Positions 25,330 through 33,947 of a stretch of 64,000 nt of DNA are shown one piece after another. The stretch covers positions 930,001 through 994,000 of the forward strand of contig NZ_SOEO01000001.1 of the NCBI RefSeq assembly GCF_004365655.1, given 5' to 3'. Source of the stretch: Epilithonimonas xixisoli. GTDB lineage: Bacteria > Bacteroidota > Bacteroidia > Flavobacteriales > Weeksellaceae. The notes under the pieces were generated by a model. That model searched no databases, was not told the DNA's origin, and worked only from the letters and a program-made list of their open reading frames with translations. Numbering within the stretch: the stretch's first letter is position 1; each line of letters opens with the position of its first letter. The translations under genes were made by a program, and so were the position numbers.

Positions 25330-26250
25330 ATGAAATTACTAGCAGTAGGAACTGTAGCATTTGATGCCATCGAAACACCTTTTGGAAAAACAGATAAAAT
25401 TCTTGGTGGTGCAGCCACTTACATCGGACTTGCGGCTTCGGCTTTGGATACAGACGTAAGTTTGGTTTCCGTGATCGGAGGCGATTTTCCTCAAGAATAT
25501 CTGGATATGATGACTTCAAAAAACATCAATGTAGATGGGGTAGAAATGGTGAAAGAAGGGAAAACTTTCTTCTGGAGTGGAAAATACCACAACGATCTAA
25601 ACTCCAGAGATACTTTGGTGACAGAACTTAATGTTTTAGCAGATTTTGACCCGAAAGTTCCTGAGCATTCTTCTGAAGCAGAGGTTCTTTTGTTAGGAAA
25701 TCTAGATCCTGTAGTTCAATTGTCAGTTTTGGAAAGAATGAAAACGCAGCCAAAATTGGTGATTCTTGATACCATGAATTTCTGGATGGACATCGCTTGG
25801 GACAACTTGATGAAAGTGATTGCTAAAACAGACGTTATCACCATCAATGACGAAGAAGCAAGACAACTTTCCGGAGAATATTCTTTGGTGAAAGCGGCTA
25901 AGAAGATCCACACTTTGGGTCCAAAATATGTGATCATCAAAAAAGGAGAACACGGCGCATTGCTTTTCCACGACGGAAAAATCTTCGCGATTCCTGCTTT
26001 GCCTTTGGAAGAAGTTTTTGATCCAACCGGAGCTGGAGACACTTTCGCTGGAGGTTTTGCATCTTACTTGACGAAAAAAGGAGATTTCAGTTTTGAAAGT
26101 ATGAAAACGGCAATCATCGTTGGAAGTGCAATGGCATCTTTCACGGTGGAGAAATTCGGGACAGAAAGAATCGAAAACGTGACAAAAGCAGAATTGAGCG
26201 AGAGAATCAACCAATTCAAAGAGCTTACGACTTTCGAATCTGTGATTTAA
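25330..26250 (+). CDS. PfkB-family sugar/nucleoside kinase
   Basis: A 306-residue ribokinase-fold enzyme. The N-terminal substrate motif is GGAATYIGLAASALDTDVSL, with VSVIGGDFPQEYL, and the C-terminal catalytic signature DPTGAGDTFAGGFASYL (anion hole and catalytic Asp) lies near residue 233. It phosphorylates an alcohol group on a sugar, nucleoside or sugar phosphate using ATP; the family is too broad to name a substrate. The unusual GTVAFDAIETPFG start, without the double-Gly loop of ribokinase, resembles a Bacteroidetes subgroup. The 70-bp gap before it contains an imperfect CGGAcatCC/GGActTCCG hairpin. Confidence 0.86.
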   Translation: MKLLAVGTVAFDAIETPFGKTDKILGGAATYIGLAASALDTDVSLVSVIGGDFPQEYLDMMTSKNINVDGVEMVKEGKTFFWSGKYHNDLNSRDTLVTELNVLADFDPKVPEHSSEAEVLLLGNLDPVVQLSVLERMKTQPKLVILDTMNFWMDIAWDNLMKVIAKTDVITINDEEARQLSGEYSLVKAAKKIHTLGPKYVIIKKGEHGALLFHDGKIFAIPALPLEEVFDPTGAGDTFAGGFASYLTKKGDFSFESMKTAIIVGSAMASFTVEKFGTERIENVTKAELSERINQFKELTTFESVI

Positions 26251-26308
26251 ATTTAACTTAATTCCAATTTATAACTCCAAAGAAGAGTTGTAATTATTCA
26301 TATTAAAA

Positions 26309-28144
26309 ATGAAAAAAAATATTTTTCCGATTGTTTTGGCTTTTGCCTCACAAATGGCTTTTTCGCAATATCTAATCGTAGGGAAGGACAGCATCTCTGT
26401 CAAAGATTACATCAGAGACAATAAATACGGTCTGGAAACCAATGGTCCGGACAAGTCTGTGAATTCTACAGTGGAGTTTCTACTTTTGCAACAATTAGCA
26501 AAGGAGAAAAAAGCGGATACACTTAATTTTTTCGTCAATTCTATCAATCAGAAAATGTCTGAGTTGAGAGAAGAAAAGTTCTACCCAAAGCCTGTTTCAG
26601 AGCCTTTGCTTCAGGATTTTGTAAACTCCAATCAAAAGGAAATACAGATTTCACTTTTCATAAAAGAGAAAAAAGCTGACGATAAAACCGATTATAAAAA
26701 ACTTTATAATGACGTAAAATCCGGGAAAATGACAATGGACGATTTTCTGGCAAAAAACTCTACACCAGATGCTTCCAAACCATTCTATATAAAACCGGGA
26801 ATGTTGGATTACAAGCTTTATCAGGAGATTAAAAATGTGCCTGCTAATTCTTACACCACTTTCATAGATAGACCAAACATTGTTGGTTTTGCAAAAGTTT
26901 TGAATACCAGACCAAGTTTGGGTTACATTATTTTCGGTGTTTTATCGATTCCGAATGATGCCAATTACGAAGCTACAAAAGCCAAAATCTATAAAGAATT
27001 GGAATCTGGGAAGAAATTTCAGGCAGTTGTGAAGGAGTTTGGATCTACGGAAGAAGAGAAAAATTCTGGTGGCGCTGTGATGGGATCTCCAATTTTGCCG
27101 GATGAAGTTTATGAAGCTTTCAAAGGTCAGAAAAAAGATTTCTACACGAAGCAGCCGATTCTTTTCAATGATAAATATTTTATTTTTAATATTTATAACA
27201 TGGAACCTTACACGCTGAATGACGCCAACCGCAAGTTCTTCCAAAAAGAAATGCTGTCCACCAGTTATGGCGAAGAAGTGACTTCCAGATTGGTAGAATG
27301 GTTGAAAACTCAGAATAAATATACAGAAACAGCTGATTTTGCAGAGTTGAAAAAGTCTTATCAAAGTTATCTGAATCCAAAGAATCCAAAAGCCATGCTT
27401 TTCACTTACGGGAAAAACAGTGTAACGTACGAAGATCTTAAAAAAGCGATAGACGGACAATACAAAAATCTGGAACAAATGCCAACCAATCAATGGTCTG
27501 AGCTTTTGAATCATCAGTCTCAGCAATATATTGTGGGAGTTTATGCCAAGAATTTTGAGAATCTTCCGGATGTGAAACCTGAGGTGGATGAACTTAGAAA
27601 AAATCTACTTTCTGAATATATATTCTCAGAATATCTGAAAGGCGAAGTTAAAAACAATCCTCAACTTTTTACAGAATATTACAACGAGAACAAAGCCAAA
27701 TTTGTTTGGGAAAAGCGCGCTGAAACAAGAGCCGCAGTAATCTCTGATCCAAAATTGCTAAAGGAAATCGAAAAGGAAATCAAAGATCCTAAAAAATGGG
27801 AAGCGCTGAAAACCAAATTCAAAAACCAGGTGAATGATAAGAACAAGGTTTTGGTTCATTTTGAGGAAGGAAAAATCCAGGAATCTTCTGATATATTCAA
27901 AAAGAACAACGTACCTTTCAAAAAGGGGACATTCACAACCAAGATTTCTGACCGCGATGTGGTCGTTGCAATAGATGCACTTTTGCCGGAACAGCAGATG
28001 ACACAAGAGGAATCTCAGGAAGATATGACAGATGGCGTGACAGAAAAAGTGTTGCAAAAAACAATCGCAGAACAACGCGCGAAAACAAAAATAGAAATTC
28101 AGCCCGCTTTTATGGCAGAACTGAATAAAAATTTTAAGAAATAA
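26309..28144 (+). CDS. periplasmic peptidylprolyl isomerase, PpiC/parvulin type
   Basis: A 611-residue exported foldase. Residues 1-20 are a signal peptide (IFPIVLAFASQMAFSQ). A parvulin-type rotamase domain spans about residues 205-300: YIIFGVLSIPNDANYEATKA, SGGAVMGSPILPDEVYEAF. Further parvulin-like or chaperone regions follow, with a long helical C-terminus (EKVLQKTIAEQRAKTKIEIQ). The architecture is SurA/PpiD-like, suggesting a chaperone for outer membrane and type IX cargo proteins. It is followed 65 bp later by a second enzyme of the same class, the two forming a foldase pair. Confidence 0.82.
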   Translation: MKKNIFPIVLAFASQMAFSQYLIVGKDSISVKDYIRDNKYGLETNGPDKSVNSTVEFLLLQQLAKEKKADTLNFFVNSINQKMSELREEKFYPKPVSEPLLQDFVNSNQKEIQISLFIKEKKADDKTDYKKLYNDVKSGKMTMDDFLAKNSTPDASKPFYIKPGMLDYKLYQEIKNVPANSYTTFIDRPNIVGFAKVLNTRPSLGYIIFGVLSIPNDANYEATKAKIYKELESGKKFQAVVKEFGSTEEEKNSGGAVMGSPILPDEVYEAFKGQKKDFYTKQPILFNDKYFIFNIYNMEPYTLNDANRKFFQKEMLSTSYGEEVTSRLVEWLKTQNKYTETADFAELKKSYQSYLNPKNPKAMLFTYGKNSVTYEDLKKAIDGQYKNLEQMPTNQWSELLNHQSQQYIVGVYAKNFENLPDVKPEVDELRKNLLSEYIFSEYLKGEVKNNPQLFTEYYNENKAKFVWEKRAETRAAVISDPKLLKEIEKEIKDPKKWEALKTKFKNQVNDKNKVLVHFEEGKIQESSDIFKKNNVPFKKGTFTTKISDRDVVVAIDALLPEQQMTQEESQEDMTDGVTEKVLQKTIAEQRAKTKIEIQPAFMAELNKNFKK

Positions 28145-28181
28145 TTATAACTAATAATAAAGCGGAATAGGCGGATAATCC

Positions 28182-28189
28182 TAATTTTG
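28182..28189 (+). promoter_or_regulatory. -7 box upstream of the SurA-like gene
   Basis: TAATTTTG, 20 nt before the ATG at 28210, indicating a separate promoter for the second PPIase gene. Confidence 0.55.
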
Positions 28190-28209
28190 CAGCTTAATAA
28201 ATAAAAATA

Positions 28210-29589
28210 ATGTCGAAATACACAAAATGTCTTTTTCTCTTGTCCTTATTCGTTTTCCTTTTCACAGGGAAACTATCAGCTCAATTGCAAAAAGGACAGC
28301 TTATAGATGGAATTGCAGCGGTAATTGGTGATGAAATCGTGCTGGAGTCTGACATCAAGGATCAGGAAAACTACGCGAAGCAGCAAGGTGCCAATGTAGG
28401 AGATAAATGCGATTTTATGGAGAGTATTCTTAATAATAAATTGCTAATCTACGAAGCCAAAAAAGATACATTGATTGAGAACAGAAGTGCAGCCATCAAA
28501 GAAATGGCAGGGAATAAATATACCCAGATTCTAGGACAGTTCCCAGATGAGAAAGCAATGCTTGCGGCTTATAAATTCAGAACATCGTACGAGATGAAAA
28601 CGGCGATAGAGAAGATAGATGCTGACAACTATTACGGACAGGCAAAGTACGGAAGAATCACAGAGAAAGCGGATGTAACGCCAAATGAGGTGACGGATTT
28701 TTACAACCAATTCAAATTCCAGTTGCCAAATGTGAAGGACGAAGTTTCATTATCAAAAATCAGTATTTTCCCAAAAATATCATCGGCTCACAGAAAAGAA
28801 ATTATTGATAAGCTTAATAAAATAAAAGAAGACATCAAGAAAGGTGAAAGCTTTGAAAGCCAAGCCAGAATCTATTCCGAAGACGAAGGTTCTGCTGCAT
28901 TGGGCGGACTTTACAAGAATATCAACGTGGGACAAATGGTAAAACCTTTTGAAGCTGCGGCGCTTAATCTCCAGGAAAACGAGATTTCTGATCCTGTAGA
29001 ATCTGAGTACGGCTATCACTTGATCCAACTCATCAAAAGAAACGGAAAGAAGTACGACGCAAGACACATTCTTATCAAAAATACGCCAAACGCCAGTGAA
29101 ATATCGGCTGCTAAAAAAGAATTAGACAGTATCAGAACTTTGATTTTGGCTAACAAAATTACGTTTAAGGATGCCGCGTTCAAATATTCTGATGACAAAA
29201 GCAACAAGTTCTCTGCGGGAATTATGACCAACAATCAGGATGGTTCTGACAGATTAGAAAAGCTAAACCTGGATCCAACGATTTCTTACCAAATTGCAGG
29301 TCTTAAGAAAAACGATATCACAGAACCTTTCCAACAGGAAGATCAGCAAAAAAGAAAAATGATGAGCATCATTCAAGTTAATGAAATCATTGATGCGCAC
29401 CAACTGGAACTTTCTACAGATTACGAAAGAGTGAAGGAAATGGCGCTCAACAAGAAGAAAAACGAAATTGTTGAAAAATGGGTGAATGCAAAAATCCCGT
29501 CCATCTTTATCTCATTGGATGACAAATACAAAGACTGCAAATTCCACAGCAACTGGCTAAAAGGAAATGTAGTGACTACAGCGAAATAA
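28210..29589 (+). CDS. SurA-like periplasmic chaperone/peptidylprolyl isomerase
   Basis: A 459-residue protein with signal peptide (CLFLLSLFVFLFTGKLSAQ). The SurA N-terminal start is clear: GIAAVIGDEIVLESDIKDQE. Two parvulin domains follow, near residues 175-275 (VSLSKISIFPKISSAHRKEI, GSAALGGLYKNINVGQMVKP, SEYGYHLIQLIKRNGK) and 280-375 (YDARHILIKNTPNASEISAA, KFSAGIMTNNQDGSD). SurA delivers outer membrane proteins to the BAM complex. Its pairing with the 611-residue PPIase upstream suggests division of labour in the periplasm. A terminator follows immediately. Confidence 0.88.
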   Translation: MSKYTKCLFLLSLFVFLFTGKLSAQLQKGQLIDGIAAVIGDEIVLESDIKDQENYAKQQGANVGDKCDFMESILNNKLLIYEAKKDTLIENRSAAIKEMAGNKYTQILGQFPDEKAMLAAYKFRTSYEMKTAIEKIDADNYYGQAKYGRITEKADVTPNEVTDFYNQFKFQLPNVKDEVSLSKISIFPKISSAHRKEIIDKLNKIKEDIKKGESFESQARIYSEDEGSAALGGLYKNINVGQMVKPFEAAALNLQENEISDPVESEYGYHLIQLIKRNGKKYDARHILIKNTPNASEISAAKKELDSIRTLILANKITFKDAAFKYSDDKSNKFSAGIMTNNQDGSDRLEKLNLDPTISYQIAGLKKNDITEPFQQEDQQKRKMMSIIQVNEIIDAHQLELSTDYERVKEMALNKKKNEIVEKWVNAKIPSIFISLDDKYKDCKFHSNWLKGNVVTTAK

Positions 29590-29615
29590 GCTGTATAATT
29601 TTATAAAATAAAAAA

Positions 29616-29643
29616 GGATGAGTGTTTTGCTCATCCTTTTTTT
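29616..29643 (+). terminator. intrinsic terminator after the SurA-like gene
   Basis: GGATGAG / CTCATCC stem with a 7-nt loop and a T run. Confidence 0.87.
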
Positions 29644-29664
29644 GTTTTGATTTTTTGAATAAAA

Positions 29665-30003
29665 TTATTCCGGTTTTACAATCTTGAATTCCGAGATTTT
29701 CCCATCCCATTTTTCATTGTAAGTAGAAAATTCGATAGAAGTGATTTGTCCCATCGTCACATCGATGACGTAGCTCAAACCTTCCTTCAAACCTTTGATT
29801 TCGATGTTTTCGCCATTGCTGAAAAGTGCATTGGTGTCATCCAATTCATTACTGAAATCAACATATTCAAGATTGACGTTCAAACCTTCGCCTGTTGATT
29901 TTCTTTCGGAAACTTTCAAGAATGGAATATGAGATTGCAATTGCGGATATTTTGCCGTTAAACATTCTAATAATGATAATTCTAGGTCGTTTAATTCTTG
30001 CAT
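29665..30003 (-). CDS. small acidic protein of unknown function
   Basis: A 112-residue protein beginning MQELNDLELSLLECLTAKYP. It has an N-terminal helix and then alternating hydrophobic strands (SERKSTGEGLNVNLEYVDFS, IEIKGLKEGLSYVIDVTMGQ), suggesting a small alpha/beta or beta-barrel protein. There is no signal, membrane helix or recognised motif. It is 56 bp downstream of the MBL hydrolase gene on the same strand and may share its transcript. The convergent SurA-like gene ends at a terminator between them. Confidence 0.6.
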   Translation of the reverse strand: MQELNDLELSLLECLTAKYPQLQSHIPFLKVSERKSTGEGLNVNLEYVDFSNELDDTNALFSNGENIEIKGLKEGLSYVIDVTMGQITSIEFSTYNEKWDGKISEFKIVKPE

Positions 30004-30058
30004 AGTCAGCTTCTATTAGAATTTGTAAATTAAGTAATTCTATTTTGAAATGAAATAA

Positions 30059-31150
30059 TTATTTTAAATTTTTCCACCATCCCGTAAACTTCTGATTTGC
30101 ATCAGTTAAACTCATTTTTTCGCCAATCATCGGTGTGCAGATTCGGAAGTTTTTGTCTTTGCAGTTTTCAGTAACTTTTTCCAATGGCTCATCCCAAGCG
30201 TGGTTAGCAAGAGAGAATTTCCCAGAGTGGACGGGCAAAACATTTTTAGCGCCAAGATCTTCCATAACCTTCGAAAATTCCTCTGGCAAAGTATGGATGT
30301 ATTTCCACTTTTCATTATACTGTCCATTTTCCAGAATTGCCCAGTCAAAAGGCCCGAATTTTTCTCCGATTTCTTTAAAATGAAAATCATAACCGCTGTC
30401 GCCACCGATGAAGATTTTCTGAGTCGGCGTTTCCAAAACGAAGGAAGACCAAAGCGTCGTATTTCTCTTGAAAAGTCTTCCTGAAAAATGTCGGGCTGGG
30501 GTAGAAGTGATCTTAAATCCATTAGAAGAAAAATCCTCATACCAATCCAATTCCGTGATTTGATTTTCCTTATAATCCCATCTTTCGAAATGCGCGCCAA
30601 CACCCAATCCACAAATCACTTGCTTCACTTTTGGTTGCAATTCTTTCACAGTTTTATAATCCAAATGATCGTAATGATCGTGCGAAATAATCAAAAAATC
30701 AATCTCAGGAAAATCTTCTGTGGTGTAAATATCCGCTCCAGCAAAGGCTTTCGTAGTTCCAGGAATCGGCGATGCGTTGCCACTGAAAACAGGATCTACC
30801 AAAAATCGCTTTCCATCAATCTGAAAATAGTAGGAAGAATGTCCCATCCAAACCATAAAATTCTCTGTGATTGGCTGGCTTTTCAAATCGGTTTTTACGC
30901 TTGGGATTTTGTGGTCTGGTGTTTTGTTTGGCGTTTTATCGGTCAGGAATTCCCACATCACTTGTCGCATCGTGAAGCCTTCTGCCACGGATGGCGTGAT
31001 GCTGAGATTCTGGAAAGTTCCGTCTTTGTAATTGGGCGATTTTTTCAGTCGTTCCAATCGCTTTCCTTTGATGGAACCGCCGAAAATCGGATGATTGAAT
31101 ATCAAAATGATCACAGCTAACAGACCAACAACAGCGAGATATTTGTACAT
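30059..31150 (-). CDS. MBL-fold metal-dependent hydrolase (NAPE-PLD/UlaG-like)
   Basis: A 363-residue metallo-beta-lactamase-fold protein. Residues 2-19 are a hydrophobic N-terminal helix (KYLAVVGLLAVIILIFNHP), so it is membrane-anchored or exported. The zinc motif is LIISHDHYDHLDY (~163), later ligands are in PARHFSGR and FIGGDSGYDFHFKEIG, and the C-terminal LPVHSGKFSLANHAWDEPLE is typical of the N-acyl-phosphatidylethanolamine phospholipase D-like branch. Substrate is likely a phospholipid or a phosphate/lactone ester; sequence alone does not decide. Upstream on the same strand is a zinc-ribbon protein, 48 bp away. Confidence 0.86.
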   Translation of the reverse strand: MYKYLAVVGLLAVIILIFNHPIFGGSIKGKRLERLKKSPNYKDGTFQNLSITPSVAEGFTMRQVMWEFLTDKTPNKTPDHKIPSVKTDLKSQPITENFMVWMGHSSYYFQIDGKRFLVDPVFSGNASPIPGTTKAFAGADIYTTEDFPEIDFLIISHDHYDHLDYKTVKELQPKVKQVICGLGVGAHFERWDYKENQITELDWYEDFSSNGFKITSTPARHFSGRLFKRNTTLWSSFVLETPTQKIFIGGDSGYDFHFKEIGEKFGPFDWAILENGQYNEKWKYIHTLPEEFSKVMEDLGAKNVLPVHSGKFSLANHAWDEPLEKVTENCKDKNFRICTPMIGEKMSLTDANQKFTGWWKNLK

Positions 31151-31198
31151 AATTTTTTCTGAATGAGACGGTTTGAAAATTGATTTACTTTAAAATAA

Positions 31199-31555
31199 TT
31201 AATCAATCGTTTTTTTGACAATCAAAATCCACTCATTGTCCAAGATTTTGTAACCTTGATCATAAACGAAAAAATATTGCGAACCATTTTTGTAAGTTAC
31301 GATTTGTGTCACATAGTCAAAATCGAAATCGGCGCTTTGCAACTTCAGTTTTGTGATTTTCGTTTTGCCTTCGCTATTGTATTCGGCTAGGATTCGGTAG
31401 TTCTTGCGGAGTCTGTTGTTCACATTCCGCATATAGTTGGTCGAGTTTTTATTCTGCTTGTTGTTGAAGGCATTTCGGCAAGCATCGGAGCAGAATTTCT
31501 TGTCGGATCTACCGATGATCTTGTCGCCACATTCTGGGCAGGTTTGGGTTTCCAT
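31199..31555 (-). CDS. zinc-ribbon protein of unknown function
   Basis: A 118-residue protein. CPECGDKIIGRSDKKFCSDA followed by CRN gives two knuckles (CxxC and CxxxC) that should bind zinc. The middle is basic (NNRLRKNYRILAEYN), and the C-terminal half is beta-rich (VTQIVTYKNGSQYFFVYDQG). The layout suggests a small nucleic-acid-binding or regulatory protein; its exact role is unknown. No signal or membrane segment. It sits between the MBL hydrolase gene and an inverted-repeat element at 31605-31739. Confidence 0.7.
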   Translation of the reverse strand: METQTCPECGDKIIGRSDKKFCSDACRNAFNNKQNKNSTNYMRNVNNRLRKNYRILAEYNSEGKTKITKLKLQSADFDFDYVTQIVTYKNGSQYFFVYDQGYKILDNEWILIVKKTID

Positions 31556-31604
31556 TGGTGTGTTTTTATAAATTAAAATAGTTTTTTAAATAATGAAAAT
31601 CATT

Positions 31605-31739
31605 AACCACAAAAGTCACAAAAGAAATTGGTTAAAATATTTCTGCAAAAAAGCAATAAATTAACAATCTAAAAGCATTTTCTTTTTTGAACTTTTGTAA
31701 AGCTTAAAAAGAAAAAAAACTTTTGTGACTTTTGTGGTT
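31605..31739. repeat. 135-bp element with perfect 20-bp terminal inverted repeats
   Basis: The left end at 31605-31624 is AACCACAAAAGTCACAAAAG, and its exact reverse complement occupies 31720-31739. Each arm contains a tandem CACAAAAG. The 95-bp AT-rich interior has a GTTAA/TTAAC pair and no ORF. It fills the gap between two minus-strand genes and looks like a MITE- or REP-type element. Confidence 0.72.
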
Positions 31740-31745
31740 TCAAAA

Positions 31746-32273
31746 TCATTTCAAATTCACTTTTTTCTTAATCAATTTTCCATTTCCTTCACTCATATCT
31801 TTTTCCAAATAAAAAATTTGGTTTTTCTCACGAAAGATTTTATTTTGTAAATCATCCTTGCTAATTCCGTCACAACCAGTCGGAATCAAAAATCTATCGA
31901 CAATTTTTTTCCAATTTCCGTTGATATTAGAATAAGTTTCCATCGCGTAGGTGCAACCGTTCATTGGAGATTGGTAGATTGATATTTCGTCGATTCCATC
32001 GCGGTTCAGATCACCTTCGTTGATTAGGATGAGTTCGCAACAGCCAGCTTTTATTGGTTTTAATTTCTTATCAGAAAACCGAATTTCATATTCTGCTGGC
32101 GTTCCGTCTTCGATGGGATTTCCTTTCGCTTCTTTAGTTTTGATGACGCTTGCGATAACTTTTTTTCCATTTCCAAGAAAATTCCCTTCAATTTTCTCTC
32201 CGATTTTTTTGTTCGTCGTAGTTTGACCAAAAGTGAAAATTCCGATTGTCATTAAGATTAAAGTCAATTTCAT
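31746..32273 (-). CDS. exported protein of unknown function
   Basis: I choose the ATG at 32273 (MKLTLILMTIGIFTFGQTTT), giving 175 residues with a signal peptide; the longer ORF adds 17 residues before it. The mature protein is beta-rich, with EIRFSDKKLKPIKAGCCELI and a possible calcium-type loop EGDLNRDGIDEISIYQSP, which resembles FG-GAP/VCBS or EF-hand-like D-x-N-x-D-G repeats. Four Cys in total could form disulfides. I do not recognise a family. A further lipoprotein gene starts 10 bp upstream, so the two form an operon. Confidence 0.63.
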   Translation of the reverse strand: MKLTLILMTIGIFTFGQTTTNKKIGEKIEGNFLGNGKKVIASVIKTKEAKGNPIEDGTPAEYEIRFSDKKLKPIKAGCCELILINEGDLNRDGIDEISIYQSPMNGCTYAMETYSNINGNWKKIVDRFLIPTGCDGISKDDLQNKIFREKNQIFYLEKDMSEGNGKLIKKKVNLK

Positions 32274-32283
32274 ATCGCAGATT

Positions 32284-32748
32284 TTATTTTTTATTAAGAA
32301 CCAAACTATCGCTGAATTTCTCAATCTTCATTGTCAATATTTTCGGTTTAGCGAAACGTTCGATTGGCGCTTCACAAGTTCCGGTTCTTGTGATGCTTTC
32401 GATTTGAAATTTGATTTCAGATTTGTCAACAAATTTATATTTTCCATCGATGGAGGTGAAGCAGTCATTCCCACATTCCCAACTGTTGTAACTCCTGAAT
32501 TTTTCCTTGTCCGTAAATTCAATCGCAGAAAAATTCCAAATGAGCGCCGTGTCATTTTTCTTATTTAAAATAAATTGTTTCTCACCGATTTCATATCCAA
32601 TCAGTTTTTCATCCTTGATGAGCCAAGTTGTATTAACTAGATAATTCTCATAATTTCTGACAACAGTTTTCTCGTTTTTCTTTTCGCAATTGATTAGAAA
32701 AGTTAAGGTGAGAAAAGAGTAGAGTAAGGTTTGGATACTTTTTATCAT
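32284..32748 (-). CDS. lipoprotein of unknown function
   Basis: The ATG at 32748 gives 154 residues with a lipoprotein signal ending at Cys (SFLTLTFLINCEKKNEKT). An upstream ATG in frame at 32886 would add 46 residues and bury the signal, so I reject it. The mature sequence is likely a small beta-barrel of the lipocalin or META type (LVNTTWLIKDEKLIGYEIG, NSWECGNDCFTSIDGKYKFV). Cys residues in CGNDC could bond. It is followed closely by the exported protein at 31746. The function is unknown. Confidence 0.65.
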   Translation of the reverse strand: MIKSIQTLLYSFLTLTFLINCEKKNEKTVVRNYENYLVNTTWLIKDEKLIGYEIGEKQFILNKKNDTALIWNFSAIEFTDKEKFRSYNSWECGNDCFTSIDGKYKFVDKSEIKFQIESITRTGTCEAPIERFAKPKILTMKIEKFSDSLVLNKK

Positions 32749-32924
32749 CTGGATTTTGTTTAAATCAAATGTATAAAATCCTTCCCAATTACAAACGATT
32801 ACAAACGGATATAAATACTTTTCTACCGAATACTGTTTTCTTTTTGATGAAAATTTGCAACAGAAAATCAAGCGAAAGACGAACACTACTTGGTTTTAAA
32901 AGTTTAATTCAAAAATTTAATATT

Positions 32925-33257
32925 ATGTCTTTAAGAAACAAAGTGACACTTATTGGTCACACAGGAAAAGAAGTAGAAATTTTCAATTACGAAAATGGTA
33001 ACAAGCAAGCAACGGTTTCAATTGCTACCAATGATTACTACACCAAAGCCAATGGCGAGAAAGTAGAAGAAACACAATGGCACAATTTGGTTGCTTATGG
33101 CAAAACTGCCGAAGTGATGGAAAAGTATATGCCCAAAGGCAAAGAAATCGCTATCGAAGGAAAACTAACTTACAGATCATACGATGACAAAGATGGGGTA
33201 AAACGAATGATAACCGAAATCCGTGTGGAAGAATTGGTTCTTTTGGGTTCCAAATAA
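32925..33257 (+). CDS. ssb: single-stranded DNA-binding protein
   Basis: The ATG at 32925 gives a 110-residue OB-fold protein, MSLRNKVTLIGHTGKEVEIF; the longer ORF from 32769 is rejected since it runs through the upstream gene's promoter region. Motifs NKQATVSIATNDYYTKANGE, ETQWHNLVAYGKTAEVMEKY, PKGKEIAIEGKLTYRSYDDK and TEIRVEELVLLG match bacterial SSB. It lacks the long disordered tail and the DDxxF-type terminal hexapeptide that recruits replication partners, so this may be a secondary, short SSB. It covers single-stranded DNA in replication or repair. Confidence 0.86.
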   Translation: MSLRNKVTLIGHTGKEVEIFNYENGNKQATVSIATNDYYTKANGEKVEETQWHNLVAYGKTAEVMEKYMPKGKEIAIEGKLTYRSYDDKDGVKRMITEIRVEELVLLGSK

Positions 33258-33270
33258 TCTACATTATTCA

Positions 33271-33305
33271 AACCTTGGCAAGTCAAAAACTTGTCAGGGT
33301 TTTTC
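33271..33305 (+). terminator. intrinsic terminator after ssb
   Basis: A 13-bp stem with two G-T wobbles (AACCTTGGCAAGT / ACTTGTCAGGGTT) and a 5-nt loop, followed by T. Confidence 0.82.
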
Positions 33306-33324
33306 ATTTTAAAATTTCAATGTG

Positions 33325-33765
33325 ATGAAAGTTAAAATATTTAAAATAAGAGTTTCAGAGGAGTTTTTAGAATCAGATCAGGAGTTAATCAACAATTTTC
33401 TTGCGCAATCTGAAGTCTTGCACACCAATTCAAAATTAATTGAAGAGGAAATCAATTATTGGTCTGTCCTAATTTCTTATGAGGAAAAAAAGTTGAAAAA
33501 CATTTCAAGCAAAGCAATTCCAATATCCGAAGATGAACTCTCGGAAGAAGAAACGATCATCTATAATAAGTTGAAGGATTGGCGATCGGAAAAAGCGAAG
33601 GAAACTCAATTACCAGCTTATATAATTTTTCATAATGCGCATCTGGTGTCAATTGCAAGATACAAACCGAATAATTTGGAAGACTTGGAACAAATCAACG
33701 GATTGGGCAAATCCAAAACAGAAAAGTATGGTGCTGAAATAATAGAAGTTTTAGAAAATGCTTAA
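33325..33765 (+). CDS. HRDC domain-containing protein
   Basis: The ATG at 33325 is chosen over the adjacent GTG at 33322. The 146-residue protein has a first part of unknown fold (KVKIFKIRVSEEFLESDQEL) and an HRDC domain at about residues 75-145: EETIIYNKLKDWRSEKAKET, LPAYIIFHNAHLVSIARYKP, then NGLGKSKTEKYGAEIIEVLE. HRDC domains bind nucleic acid and usually occur on RecQ helicases or RNase D; here the domain has no helicase or nuclease attached. It may be a nucleic-acid adaptor. RecQ with its own HRDC lies at the left edge of the window. The gene follows ssb, separated by a terminator. Confidence 0.78.
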   Translation: MKVKIFKIRVSEEFLESDQELINNFLAQSEVLHTNSKLIEEEINYWSVLISYEEKKLKNISSKAIPISEDELSEEETIIYNKLKDWRSEKAKETQLPAYIIFHNAHLVSIARYKPNNLEDLEQINGLGKSKTEKYGAEIIEVLENA

Positions 33766-33914
33766 CATTCATTTGAATATGATATTATTCCTTGTTGTGT
33801 TTTATTTTTTTTAGCTTAAAATATTTTATATTAATCATCAGTAAACCCTGTGAGCTTGTGTTTAAAAAATTATCATTTCTAGAGATATTAAGATAAAAAT
33901 AACATTTCCAAAGA

Positions 33915-33943
33915 TTGATATTCTAATTTATCTCTTATTTTTG
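33915..33943 (+). promoter_or_regulatory. promoter for ppc, 4 nt from its start codon
   Basis: TTG at 33915-33917, an 18-bp spacer, then TATTTTTG at 33936-33943. The ATG starts at 33948, so a leaderless transcript is predicted. Confidence 0.66.
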
Positions 33944-33947
33944 TTAG

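Noticed and set aside
26942-27526. 194-codon minus-strand ORF opposite the PpiC-type gene
   Set aside because: Antisense shadow with Phe/Ile-rich composition and no recognisable motif.
30488-31120. 210-codon plus-strand ORF opposite the MBL hydrolase
   Set aside because: Shadow frame opposite an enzyme with clear zinc motifs; composition and lack of a promoter argue against it.
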